A DNA stretch of 64,000 nt from Planctomycetota bacterium. GTDB taxonomy: Bacteria > Planctomycetota > SZUA-567 > H5-PLA8. Below the pieces are notes generated by a model. That model ran no database searches and was not told where the DNA came from. It saw only the letters and a program-made list of their open reading frames with translations. How positions within the stretch are numbered: the stretch's first letter is position 1; every line of letters begins with the position of its first letter. Both the position numbers and the translations under genes were made by a program. The stretch is taken from contig JAHCJK010000007.1 of NCBI GenBank assembly GCA_026184295.1, forward strand, positions 1 to 64,000. The letters run 5' to 3'. Positions 35,617-43,565 of the stretch are shown here, piece by piece.

Positions 35617-38445
35617 ATGAGCGAACCGCATAAGCCCGACGACGAACTGAAGACCTTGCTGGCGACGCTGTGGAAGAACACCATCGCGCCGCACAAACTG
35701 GGCAAGGACGCCAAGGAAGAGTCGATCGGGGTCCTGGACACGATCGTCTCGGTCTCGGCGGGGGTGAAGAAACCCCTGCCGAAGTCCGCGTCGGAGTCGC
35801 AGGCGACGCTGATGTCGGTGAGCGTGAAGGGCAAGGGGGTCGCGCCGAAGGCGTCGGACTCCCAGGCGGCGACCTTCGCGGACGTGAACGCGGGGCCCAG
35901 CGGGACGAAGGTGGCCACGTCCTCGACGCGCTCGGCCAGCCCGACGAAGCGCGCGGGATCGACGTTCGTCGCGGCCGAGAAACTGGCCAGCGTCAGCGCC
36001 TCGCGCCTGAACGTGCTGGAGAAGTCGGTCAGCGATTCGAGCGACCCGCAGGCGGCGGAACTGGTCTCGGAATTCGAGATCATCCGGGTGCTGGGGCAGG
36101 GCGGCATGGGCGTGGTGTACGAAGCGCGCCAGGCGGCGCTCGACCGCAACATCGCGCTGAAAATGATCAAGACCACGATGGCGCAGGACCAGGACGTGCA
36201 GGCGGTCTTCCTGGCCGAAGCGGCCGTGACGGGCGAACTGGAACACCCGGGCGTCGTCCCGATCTACGACTTGGGCATCCAGGCCGACGGCGTGCTCTTT
36301 TACGGCATGAAGCAGGTGAAGGGCATGCCGTGGAACAAGGTGCTGAACAAGAAGCAGGTGCAGGAGAACATCGAAGTGCTGTTGAAGGTCGCCGACGCGA
36401 TCGCCTTCGGGCATTCGAAGGGCATCATCCACCGCGACCTGAAGCCCGAAAACATCATGCTGGGCGAGTTCGGCGAAGTGCTGGTGATGGACTGGGGCCT
36501 GGCCGCGTCGGTGGTGGACAACGGCAAGATCGGGCGGCTGACCGTGGCGAACGCCGCGGGCGGCACGCCGGCCTACATGGCGCCTGAAATGGCGACCGGC
36601 AACGTGGAACTGATCGGCTACCGCAGCGACGTCTACCTGCTCGGCGCGATCCTGTACGAGATCGTCACCGGCCTGCGCCCGCACACGGGCAAGGACATGA
36701 TGGCGGTGCTCTACAACATCGCCACGAACGTGATCCAGGCCACCGACAAGAAGGGCGAACTGGTCGAGATCGCGCTGAAGGCGATGTCCACCAAGCCCGA
36801 AGACCGCTACGCCTCGGTCAAGGACCTCCAGACCGCGATCAAGGACAGCCAGAAGCACTTCGAAAGCATCTCGCTGGCCGACAAGGCCGCCGAACGGCTC
36901 GAGAAGGCCAACAAGTCGCAGGTGTACGAGGACTACGCGCAGGCGCTCTTCGGGTTCCAGCAGGCGCTGGAACTCTGGAACGGCAACCGCGTGGCGCAGA
37001 AGGGCGTGGACGAGACGCGCCTGGCGTACACCCGCCGCGCCATCGCGAAGGACGACATCGACCTGGCGTCCTCGCTGATCGAGCCGGTGCGCAAGCAGTA
37101 CCCGCAGGTGGTGCAGGAAATCGAACGGATGCGCGCGGACCGCGAGGCCAAGCGCAAGCGCCTGAAGGTCCTGACGTACGGTTCCGCCGGGCTGGCCGCC
37201 ACGATCCTGATCGGCGTGACGGTCGCGTACTTCCTGGTCAGCGCCGAGAAGGAAAAGGCCGTCGCCGCCGAACAGGTCGCGACGCGCAAGGAAGCCGAAG
37301 CGCGCGTGGAAAAGGAACGCGCCGAACAGCAGACGGCGATCGCCAACCAGGCCAAGGACCGCGCCGAAAAGGAACGCAAGGCGGCGGAACTGGCGCGCGA
37401 GGAGGCCGAGGCGCAGAAGGTCATCGCGCTGGCGAGCGAAGAGAAGGCGCGCAAGAACGAGGAACTGGCGAAGATCGAGAAGGAAAACGTCGTTAAGGAA
37501 AAGGAAAAGGTCGAGAAGGCCGTCAAGGAAATGCTCGCCGCGCAGGACGCCACCGAGGCGGCCAAGGCGCGCGAAAAGCTGGCCGAAGTCGCCAAGGAAA
37601 AGCTGGGCCTGGTGCTGACGGCGAACAAGAACTGGATCTTCGACGCCCAGGCCGCGGCCAAGAAGCAGGAAGAGGCCGCGACGGCGCTCGGCAAGCCCGT
37701 GAACCTGGAGGTCGCGCTACCGCAGAACCAGAAGCTGGCGCTCGTGGCCATCCCCGGCGGCGAATACGTCCGCGGCAGCGAACCGACCGAGGCCAACCGC
37801 ACGGCGGAGGAATACCTCGTCACCATCCGCGTCACGCATCCGTTCTACCTGGGCAAGTTCGAACTGACGGCCGCGCAGTGGAAGGCGATCACGGGGACGG
37901 AAGCCCCGGTGGGCTCGGGCGCCGCGCCGGAGGGCAACCTGCCGGTGACGAACATCAACGCGGAGGACGTCCAGAAGCTGCTGCTGCCCAAGCTCAACGC
38001 GTTCGCGCCGGCGGGCTTCGAGTTCCGCCTGCCGACGGAAGCGGAATGGGAATGGGCCTGCCGCGCGGGGACCAACTCGCCGTTTTACTGCGGCAGCGAC
38101 GCCGCGAACCTCGAGAAGGCGGCGTGCTTCCGCTACAACAGCAAGGGCAGCGTGCAGCCGGCGGGGGCGCACGAGCCGAACGCGTTCGGGCTGTACGACA
38201 TGCACGGCAACGTCTCGGAACTTTGCAAAGATTCCTATGTTCCGAACTTTTACATCTCGACGGACGCGACGCCGGACGATCCATTCTGTGGCGCCGATTC
38301 CAAGTTCCGGGTTGCACGTGGTGGCTCGTGGGTGAATCTGCCGCAGCACATCCGTTCGGCGTACCGGAGCTACGTGCACATTGAAAACCGATACGACTTC
38401 ATGGGGGTTAGGGTGGTTTTAGCTAAAGTGGTTCCTGCCAAATAA
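35617..38445 (+). CDS. Ser/Thr protein kinase fused to FGE-sulfatase domain
   Basis: A 942-residue protein. Residues 1-150 are low complexity (S/T/K-rich). The kinase domain (about 153-420) has LGQGGMGVVYEA, catalytic Lys near 182, IIHRDLKPENIML near 271-283 and DWG instead of DFG near 292. A transmembrane helix (LAATILIGVTVAYFLV) lies near 525-543, followed by a long Lys/Glu/Ala coiled coil (545-690) and a C-terminal FGE-sulfatase (SUMF1-like) domain (about 705-940; FRLPTEAEWEWACRAG, LYDMHGNVSELC, VARGGSW). Such fusions are frequent in planctomycetes. It lies between tpsA and tpsB and so may sense or regulate adhesin export. The last 230 bp are noticeably AT-richer than the rest. Confidence 0.94.
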   Translation: MSEPHKPDDELKTLLATLWKNTIAPHKLGKDAKEESIGVLDTIVSVSAGVKKPLPKSASESQATLMSVSVKGKGVAPKASDSQAATFADVNAGPSGTKVATSSTRSASPTKRAGSTFVAAEKLASVSASRLNVLEKSVSDSSDPQAAELVSEFEIIRVLGQGGMGVVYEARQAALDRNIALKMIKTTMAQDQDVQAVFLAEAAVTGELEHPGVVPIYDLGIQADGVLFYGMKQVKGMPWNKVLNKKQVQENIEVLLKVADAIAFGHSKGIIHRDLKPENIMLGEFGEVLVMDWGLAASVVDNGKIGRLTVANAAGGTPAYMAPEMATGNVELIGYRSDVYLLGAILYEIVTGLRPHTGKDMMAVLYNIATNVIQATDKKGELVEIALKAMSTKPEDRYASVKDLQTAIKDSQKHFESISLADKAAERLEKANKSQVYEDYAQALFGFQQALELWNGNRVAQKGVDETRLAYTRRAIAKDDIDLASSLIEPVRKQYPQVVQEIERMRADREAKRKRLKVLTYGSAGLAATILIGVTVAYFLVSAEKEKAVAAEQVATRKEAEARVEKERAEQQTAIANQAKDRAEKERKAAELAREEAEAQKVIALASEEKARKNEELAKIEKENVVKEKEKVEKAVKEMLAAQDATEAAKAREKLAEVAKEKLGLVLTANKNWIFDAQAAAKKQEEAATALGKPVNLEVALPQNQKLALVAIPGGEYVRGSEPTEANRTAEEYLVTIRVTHPFYLGKFELTAAQWKAITGTEAPVGSGAAPEGNLPVTNINAEDVQKLLLPKLNAFAPAGFEFRLPTEAEWEWACRAGTNSPFYCGSDAANLEKAACFRYNSKGSVQPAGAHEPNAFGLYDMHGNVSELCKDSYVPNFYISTDATPDDPFCGADSKFRVARGGSWVNLPQHIRSAYRSYVHIENRYDFMGVRVVLAKVVPAK

Positions 38446-38469
38446 ATAGAAGGCCATCTTATTTTGCGA

Positions 38470-38497
38470 TTTCCGTTTTCCGGATTGTACTTATAAT
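38470..38497 (+). promoter_or_regulatory. Candidate promoter for tpsB
   Basis: A perfect -10 TATAAT at 38492-38497 lies 16 bp behind a -35-like TTTCCG at 38470-38475, in an AT-rich 120-bp gap. The -35 is poor, so the site may need an activator or another sigma factor. The predicted transcript would start near 38504 and include the hairpin at 38530-38555. Confidence 0.45.
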
Positions 38498-38529
38498 CCA
38501 AAATAGCCCGATTTGCATCTTGATGAACG

Positions 38530-38555
38530 GTGGCGCACAAGTGAGTGTGCGCCAC
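38530..38555 (+). promoter_or_regulatory. Perfect 10-bp hairpin directly upstream of tpsB ribosome binding site
   Basis: GTGGCGCACA (38530-38539) and TGTGCGCCAC (38546-38555) are exact inverse complements around a 6-nt AGTGAG loop. The stem ends 3 nt before the GAGGA ribosome binding site (38559-38563) of tpsB. There is no T-run, so it is not an ordinary terminator; an mRNA stabiliser, attenuator or protein binding site is possible. Confidence 0.7.
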
Positions 38556-38568
38556 TGCGAGGACCTAC

Positions 38569-40290
38569 ATGGCCCGATCGCCGGTTCCAATGCTCGCGTT
38601 GCTTCTCCTTGGCTCCCTTGCGTTTGGAGTTGAGGACGAACGTCGTAAGCCGCTCGAGCCGGAAAAGCCCAAGGAACCTCCGCCGGTCGCCATTCCCGAG
38701 GCCAAGCCCAACATCCCCGACGAGGAGAAGGTGCTCGTTGAGAAGCTGGTGGGGGTGCGCTTTGTGGGGAAGACCGACGACGTCGTGAAACAGACCGAGG
38801 AGGCCGGGGTCTTCGTCGTCAACGTGCCGCGCCTGGACAGCGACGAATTTCGCGCCCGCATCCAGCCCTTTATCGACAAGCCGATCTCGCTCAAGTCCAT
38901 CAAGGAGATCGCGCGCGAGGTCATCCTGTATTTCCGCCAGCAGGACCGGCCGTTCGTAAGCGTCTCGATTCCGGAGCAGGACATCACGACCGGCGTGGTG
39001 CAGTTGCTCGTGGTCGAAGGCAAGCTGGGCAAGATCACGGTCGAAGGCAACAAGTGGTTCAAGGGCAAGCAGTTTCTCAGCCAGATGGGGCTGAAAGGCG
39101 GCGAAGCGATCAGCGAGAAGCGGATCATCCGCGACATCGATTACCTGAATCAGAACTCCTTCCGCCAGGTGCGCCCGGTCTTCAAGCCCGGCGCCGACCC
39201 CGGGACCACCGACCTGACGCTGAAGGTCGAAGACCGCTTCCCCGTGCGCTTCTACACCGGCTACGAAGACACCGGCACGCAGGTGACGGGGATCGACCGG
39301 TTGATCGCGGGCTTCAACTGGAACAACGCCTTCAACCGCGGGCACGAAATCGGCTACCAGTTCGCGGGCGACATCGATTTCCAGCGCCAGCTCAGCCACT
39401 CGGGCTACTGGCGCATCCCGCTGCCCAACCGCGACAAGCTCTCGCTCACCTTCGGGTATTCCGAAGTCGAAGCGCCGCTGAACCAGGACCTGACCAACGG
39501 CGGTACGAGCTGGCAGGCGGGGATGCGCTATTCGAAGACGCTGCCCTCCGTCGCGGGCATCCATCACCAGATGGAAGCCGGCGTGGACGTCAAGGAGACC
39601 GACAACAACCTCGATTTCGGCGGGACGGAAGTCTTCGCGTCGAAGGTGCGGACGGCGCACATCGCCGTGGGCTACAGCGGCACGACGTTCGACAAGTGGG
39701 GCAGCACCTACTTCGGCCTGAACGGCTACTTCAGCCCCGGGCACACCACGGCCTTCCAGACGGTCAAGGCGTACCGCCAGGCGCGCGAGCGCAGCGATCC
39801 GCAGTACATCTACGAAACCCTGACGCTGGAACGCACCTGGAAGCTCCCCAAGGGCATGACGCTGGTGAACCGCTTTTACGGCCAGGTGGCGGACGAGCGC
39901 CTGATGAGCAGCGAGCAGATCCTGCTGGGCGGGGCGTATTCGGTGCGCGGCTACGACGACCGCCTGGTGGTCGGCGACCACGGGCTGCAGGGCAGCATCG
40001 AACTGCGCTCGCCGTTCATTCCGCTGGGCAAGATCAAGGACGACGACCGCTTCGAGAGCAAGCTGCAGGTGCTGGTCTTCTGGGACTACGGCCTGGCGCA
40101 CATCGTCGCGCCGGCGTTCAACGAACGGCGTTCGACGGACATGGAAAGCGTGGGCGGCGGCTTCCGCTACCGGCTGGGAACGTACCTGAACCTGCGCTTC
40201 GATTACGGTTATAAACTCAAGGATCTGGCGCCGAACCTGGACGGCGGCGACCCGGGGCGCATCCACCTGGGCGTGGTCGGGAGCTTTTAG
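38569..40290 (+). CDS. TpsB outer-membrane transporter (ShlB/FhaC/HecB family)
   Basis: A 573-residue outer-membrane protein of the Omp85/TpsB superfamily that exports the TpsA adhesin. A signal peptide (VPMLALLLLGSLAFG) and Pro-rich linker are followed by two POTRA domains (about 60-220: FRARIQPFIDKPISLKSIKE, VQLLVVEGKLGKITVEGN) and a 16-strand barrel. The diagnostic VRGY tetrad is in GGAYSVRGYDDRLV, and the chain ends in Phe (GVVGSF) as barrel proteins do. The start at 38569 has GAGGA upstream. It is separated from tpsA by the kinase-FGE gene, an unusual order for a TPS pair. Confidence 0.95.
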   Translation: MARSPVPMLALLLLGSLAFGVEDERRKPLEPEKPKEPPPVAIPEAKPNIPDEEKVLVEKLVGVRFVGKTDDVVKQTEEAGVFVVNVPRLDSDEFRARIQPFIDKPISLKSIKEIAREVILYFRQQDRPFVSVSIPEQDITTGVVQLLVVEGKLGKITVEGNKWFKGKQFLSQMGLKGGEAISEKRIIRDIDYLNQNSFRQVRPVFKPGADPGTTDLTLKVEDRFPVRFYTGYEDTGTQVTGIDRLIAGFNWNNAFNRGHEIGYQFAGDIDFQRQLSHSGYWRIPLPNRDKLSLTFGYSEVEAPLNQDLTNGGTSWQAGMRYSKTLPSVAGIHHQMEAGVDVKETDNNLDFGGTEVFASKVRTAHIAVGYSGTTFDKWGSTYFGLNGYFSPGHTTAFQTVKAYRQARERSDPQYIYETLTLERTWKLPKGMTLVNRFYGQVADERLMSSEQILLGGAYSVRGYDDRLVVGDHGLQGSIELRSPFIPLGKIKDDDRFESKLQVLVFWDYGLAHIVAPAFNERRSTDMESVGGGFRYRLGTYLNLRFDYGYKLKDLAPNLDGGDPGRIHLGVVGSF

Positions 40291-40392
40291 GACCTTTCGT
40301 AGAGGGTTGATCTATCGGGCGGTTTGAGTAACATACTTGATTGCGCTAGCCTGTATCGGATACAAGAACGTCTGCCACCAGGAGCCTTGGGG

Positions 40393-41625
40393 ATGTCCAC
40401 GGCTGAAACCGAAGAAGCCCTCGTCAAAGTCCTGCTCGATTCCGGGATTCTGTCCGCGGACAAGGTGGATGCCGCCCGCAAGGCCAAGGAATCGGCCAAC
40501 GGCGAGACCCTGGGCGATCTGCTCGTAAAGCACGGTTCCCTGAAGCCCCGCATCAAGGAAGTGATCGAGACCCGCATTCGCGAAGGCCACACCGGGCCGC
40601 TGAAGAAACTCGGCAAGTACATCCTGATCCGCAAGCTCGGCGAAGGCGCGATGGGCGCGGTCTTCATGGGGCTGGAGATCGAAGGCGATTCGGCCGCGGA
40701 AGTGGCGGTCAAGGTGCTGAAGAAGGAACTGACGCAGGGCAACAAGACGCTGGTGGACCGGTTCCTGCGCGAGGCCAAGTCGGCGGTGGCCCTGACGCAC
40801 GAGAACATCGTCAGCGCCAAGGGCGCGGGCGAAGAGGACGGCTTCCACTACTACGTGATGGACTACTTCGAGGGCGAGCCCCTCGACGTGATGCTGAAGC
40901 GCGACAAGAAGATCGGGGCCACGCGGGCGGTCGAGATCATCATCGACGCGGCGAAGGGCCTGGGGTACGCGCACGGCCTGGGGTTCATCCACCGCGACAT
41001 CAAGCCCGCGAACATCTACCTGACCAAGGACGGCCCGGCCAAGCTCCTCGACTTCGGCCTGGTGAAGAACGTCGATCAAGCCAGCCAGGAAGCGCTGACG
41101 GCCCCCGGCACGGTGATGGGCAGCCCGCACTACATCAGCCCCGAGCAGGTGAAGGGCGGCAAGGACATCGACCGCCGCACCGACCTCTATTCGCTGGGCG
41201 CGACGCTCTTCCACATGGTCTGCGGACGCCCGCCGTTCCAGGGTTCGTCCGCGGCGACGGTGATCATGGCGCACATCAGCCAGCCGCCGCCCGAACCGCG
41301 CACGCTCTCGTCCGAAGTGCCGCCCGGGCTTTCGCAGGTCATCCTGCGGATGATGGCGAAGGAACGCGACCAGCGCTACCCGAGTTGCGAGGCGCTGCTG
41401 AAGGACCTGGAGGAAGTGCGCGCCGGGCGCGAGCCCAAGTTCCAGCCGGCCGCGTTCCCCAGCGACCCCGCCGGGTCCAATTCGGCCGACGAATTCATGA
41501 CCACGGTCATCGCGCCGCCGGAGGAACTCGAACGGACGCGCATGGAGAGCATGCAGTCGGCCCACGCCTCCAAGCCGGCGCCCACGGGCAAGCCGTGGTG
41601 GCAATTCTGGATGTTCTGGAAGTAA
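40393..41625 (+). CDS. Ser/Thr protein kinase with aromatic C-terminal tail
   Basis: A 410-residue kinase. A helical N-terminal domain (residues 1-65, like the GSPII_E N-terminal / DUF fold seen before planctomycete kinases) precedes a complete Hanks kinase domain (about 72-335): LGEGAMGAVFMG, VAVKVL, FIHRDIKPANIYL, LLDFGLVK and SPHYISPEQ. All catalytic residues are present, so it should be active. The C-terminus is unusual: it ends in GKPWWQFWMFWK, four Trp and two Phe in twelve residues, with no ordinary transmembrane helix. It follows tpsB by about 100 bp and closes the surface locus before a terminator. Confidence 0.93.
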   Translation: MSTAETEEALVKVLLDSGILSADKVDAARKAKESANGETLGDLLVKHGSLKPRIKEVIETRIREGHTGPLKKLGKYILIRKLGEGAMGAVFMGLEIEGDSAAEVAVKVLKKELTQGNKTLVDRFLREAKSAVALTHENIVSAKGAGEEDGFHYYVMDYFEGEPLDVMLKRDKKIGATRAVEIIIDAAKGLGYAHGLGFIHRDIKPANIYLTKDGPAKLLDFGLVKNVDQASQEALTAPGTVMGSPHYISPEQVKGGKDIDRRTDLYSLGATLFHMVCGRPPFQGSSAATVIMAHISQPPPEPRTLSSEVPPGLSQVILRMMAKERDQRYPSCEALLKDLEEVRAGREPKFQPAAFPSDPAGSNSADEFMTTVIAPPEELERTRMESMQSAHASKPAPTGKPWWQFWMFWK

Positions 41626-41668
41626 GCGCCAGGCACTTTCGACCCCGATACGAAGCGGCCACGAACCA

Positions 41669-41700
41669 AAAACGCGCGGAAAGCTCCGCGCGTTTTTTTT
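41669..41700. terminator. Rho-independent terminator after kinase gene
   Basis: A perfect 10-bp stem, AACGCGCGGA (41671-41680) with TCCGCGCGTT (41685-41694), closes a 4-nt loop and is followed by eight T. It ends the tps/kinase locus on the plus strand, and the A-run on the left makes it partly bidirectional. Confidence 0.93.
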
Positions 41701-41736
41701 GGCCTGCATTCAGCGTATCGAGGATCGGCCTTGGTT

Positions 41737-41796
41737 TGGTGCGCGCGACTGGAGTCGAACCAGCACGGGTTTTACCCCACCAGCCCCTCAAGCTGT
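41737..41796 (-). tRNA. tRNA-Leu(GAG) 3' fragment: attachment-site remnant
   Basis: On the minus strand, from right to left, the following can be read: anticodon stem ACAGC/GCTGG (one mismatch) around loop TTGAGGG (anticodon GAG), a 15-nt class II variable arm, T-arm GCTGG-TTCGACT-CCAGT, 3' acceptor strand CGCGCGC, discriminator A and encoded CCA (41737-41739). The D-arm and 5' acceptor strand are missing: the expected D-arm sequence does not follow beyond 41796. A tRNA 3' part without its 5' half is what integration of a phage or island into a tRNA gene leaves at one end. The orientation predicts that the intact tRNA-Leu lies at the other end, right of this window. Confidence 0.8.
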
Positions 41797-41850
41797 ACAG
41801 CTAACAGTAACCATGGATCGATAAACGACTTCCGTTTTGTCGTGCCTTCA

Positions 41851-41871
41851 TTTGTGACAAAGTTTGTGACA
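41851..41871. repeat. Paired TTTGTGACA direct repeats beside the attachment site
   Basis: TTTGTGACA occurs at 41851-41859 and again at 41863-41871, a 12-bp period, between the tRNA fragment and the first gene of the element. The position would suit integrase arm-type or excisionase binding sites. They could equally be an operator for the patatin gene that starts at 41903. Confidence 0.5.
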
Positions 41872-41902
41872 TTCGCCGTGGGGGGCCACGGAGGGGACTG
41901 CC

Positions 41903-42889
41903 ATGCCTGATGTGTACCTGAATCCGTACGAACGGATCGCGCGCAAGAAGCACCGCCCCTATCGGATCCTCGCCATCGACGGTGGCGGGATTCGCGGGGT
42001 CATCCCGGCCATCGTCCTGCAGAAGCTCGAGAAGATGCTGGGCGGTCGGCTCAGCGACCACTTCGACCTCTTCGCCGGCACGTCGACCGGGTCGATCCTC
42101 GCCGCGGCCTTGGCCATCGGGATGCCCGTCGAGGAAGCGCTGAAGCTCTACAAGGAACACGGCTCGCGCGTCTTCCCCGGGTTCTTCGGTCGGCTACTGT
42201 CGCGCATCGCGCGCTTTCCTCGCCAGGGCGTCAGCGCCGCGAAGTATTCCGGCCGCGGCCTCAACGAAGCCCTGCGCATCGTCTTCGGCGATCGCTTGCT
42301 GCGCGATGCCAGCAAGCCCCTGCTGATCGTCACGTACGACACGTTCCAGCGCGCGCCGTACGTCTTCAAATCTTGGAACGGCAACAACGACTGCCCGATC
42401 TGGGTCGCCTGCCGCGCGAGTTGCAGCGCGCCGACGTACTTCCCAGCCGCGGCCTACGAAACGCCGCAGGGCCGCATGAGCCTGGTCGACGGCGGAGTAG
42501 TGGCGAACAACCCGAGCGCGTGCGCGCTTGCCGAGGCCGTGGCACTTAACGGCGGGAAACTCGATCAAGGCGCCATCGTCGCCAGCTTCGGCACGGGTCG
42601 CTCAACGAAGCCGATCACGCTCAGCGAAGCGCAGAGCTGGGGACTCGCGCAGTGGGGCCCGCGGATCATCGACGTGCTGATGGATTCCTCGGAAGCCGTT
42701 CACTACCAGATGCTGCAGATCCTGGGTGAACGGTATTTCCGATTCCAGATGGCCCTCGCGCCCCAGTTCGACGCGATGGACAACGCCAGCGCCGACAACA
42801 TCGACGCGCTCGTTTCCACGGCGCTGGGCTATCTCAGCCAGGACGGCAACCAGAAGCTGCTCCGCCTCGTGAGGGACATGACCGAATGA
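41903..42889 (+). CDS. Patatin-like phospholipase
   Basis: A 328-residue patatin-fold lipid acyl hydrolase. The oxyanion loop is DGGGIRGVIP (residues about 30-39), the nucleophile elbow is GTSTG, and the catalytic Asp lies in LVDGGVVANNP. Length and motif order fit the soluble bacterial patatins, the group that includes the CBASS effector CapV; no cyclase or other defence gene is next to it here. It is the first gene inside the element, typical of cargo genes beside an attachment site. No signal peptide is seen. Its stop codon overlaps the start of a 43-codon reading frame. Confidence 0.93.
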   Translation: MPDVYLNPYERIARKKHRPYRILAIDGGGIRGVIPAIVLQKLEKMLGGRLSDHFDLFAGTSTGSILAAALAIGMPVEEALKLYKEHGSRVFPGFFGRLLSRIARFPRQGVSAAKYSGRGLNEALRIVFGDRLLRDASKPLLIVTYDTFQRAPYVFKSWNGNNDCPIWVACRASCSAPTYFPAAAYETPQGRMSLVDGGVVANNPSACALAEAVALNGGKLDQGAIVASFGTGRSTKPITLSEAQSWGLAQWGPRIIDVLMDSSEAVHYQMLQILGERYFRFQMALAPQFDAMDNASADNIDALVSTALGYLSQDGNQKLLRLVRDMTE

Positions 42890-43017
42890 CGGAGCGACAG
42901 CAGATCGCATATCAGCATCCTTGCGCGCGCGCGGAGGAAACAGTGCATTCGCGCTACACGCGGCTGGATGCGGTATGCGGAACATGGATCAGCTCGGTTC
43001 TCTCGCTGAACAAGTGA
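42886..43017 (+). CDS. Short hypothetical protein (43 residues)
   Basis: A 43-codon frame whose ATG overlaps the patatin TGA as ATGA, the same coupling used throughout this element. It reads MTERQQIAYQHPCARAEE onward and ends LSLNK. An internal GTG at 42943 with GGAGGA 4 nt upstream is an alternative start. No family is recognised; support is the overlap and position only. Confidence 0.4.
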   Translation: MTERQQIAYQHPCARAEETVHSRYTRLDAVCGTWISSVLSLNK

Positions 43018-43035
43018 AAGGATCTCTTTGAGGGC

Positions 43036-43317
43036 GTGCCCGTGTGGCACGCATCGATTGCCGTACGCAAGGACAACGGAAGGATCCGACTTACCAACTC
43101 CGTAATGCCTTTCGTGTTTCAGAACGTTCGAAGGTTTGGGCTGCGCCTTTTGGAGGGAGTGGGGGAAGGGAAAACCAAGTTCGAGGCGGGGCCGATGGCG
43201 TTTCATCTTCGCCGAAAGCTCAGCCCTGACGAACTTGCCGGACTCCCCGCGGCATGGTGTGCGCTGCCTGCGATTCACGATGGCGGCCACGATCAGTTCC
43301 TGGAGTGGATCGAATGA
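43036..43317 (+). CDS. Hypothetical phage protein
   Basis: A 93-residue soluble protein starting at GTG 43036 (or GTG 43042). It begins PVWHASIAVRKDNGRIRL and ends HDGGHDQFLEWIE. Its TGA overlaps the ATG of the next gene (ATGA), supporting translation. It lies in the tightly packed left part of the element. The family is not recognised, though WHAS-type openings occur in other phage hypothetical proteins. Confidence 0.6.
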   Translation: MPVWHASIAVRKDNGRIRLTNSVMPFVFQNVRRFGLRLLEGVGEGKTKFEAGPMAFHLRRKLSPDELAGLPAAWCALPAIHDGGHDQFLEWIE

Positions 43318-43565
43318 GCAAGGACGGCTGCCTTCCCGATGGCGTGACGCACGGCGACATCGAACGCGCGTTCCCGGCGAAATCGGGTGAGCAGTACGGG
43401 CTCGAGGCGCAGTATCGCGCGATCCTCGATCCTGTCATCCAGGCAATGCGGGCGGCGGCGGCAAACGAGGATTTGTCCGAAGAAATTCGTCATGACCTCG
43501 AAGAGTACGCGAATGGGCTCGAGGACATGATCGACGAGAAAGTCAGGGAGGCTTTCGAACCATGA
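43314..43565 (+). CDS. Hypothetical phage protein, acidic and helical
   Basis: An 83-residue acidic protein, mostly alpha-helical at the C-terminus (EEIRHDLEEYANGLEDMIDE). The start at 43314 overlaps the upstream stop, and the TGA overlaps the ATG of the RuvA-like gene by 4 nt, so it is coupled on both sides. The position directly before the RuvA-like gene suggests it might act with it, but nothing in the sequence shows this. Confidence 0.65.
   Translation: MSKDGCLPDGVTHGDIERAFPAKSGEQYGLEAQYRAILDPVIQAMRAAAANEDLSEEIRHDLEEYANGLEDMIDEKVREAFEP

Noticed and set aside
41766-41903. Possible integrase C-terminal remnant on the minus strand (reads VTNFVTNEGTTKRKSF)
   Set aside because: The frame is short and is open only because of local composition. 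No tyrosine recombinase catalytic residues (R, HxxR, Y) are visible and the region upstream is the patatin gene.
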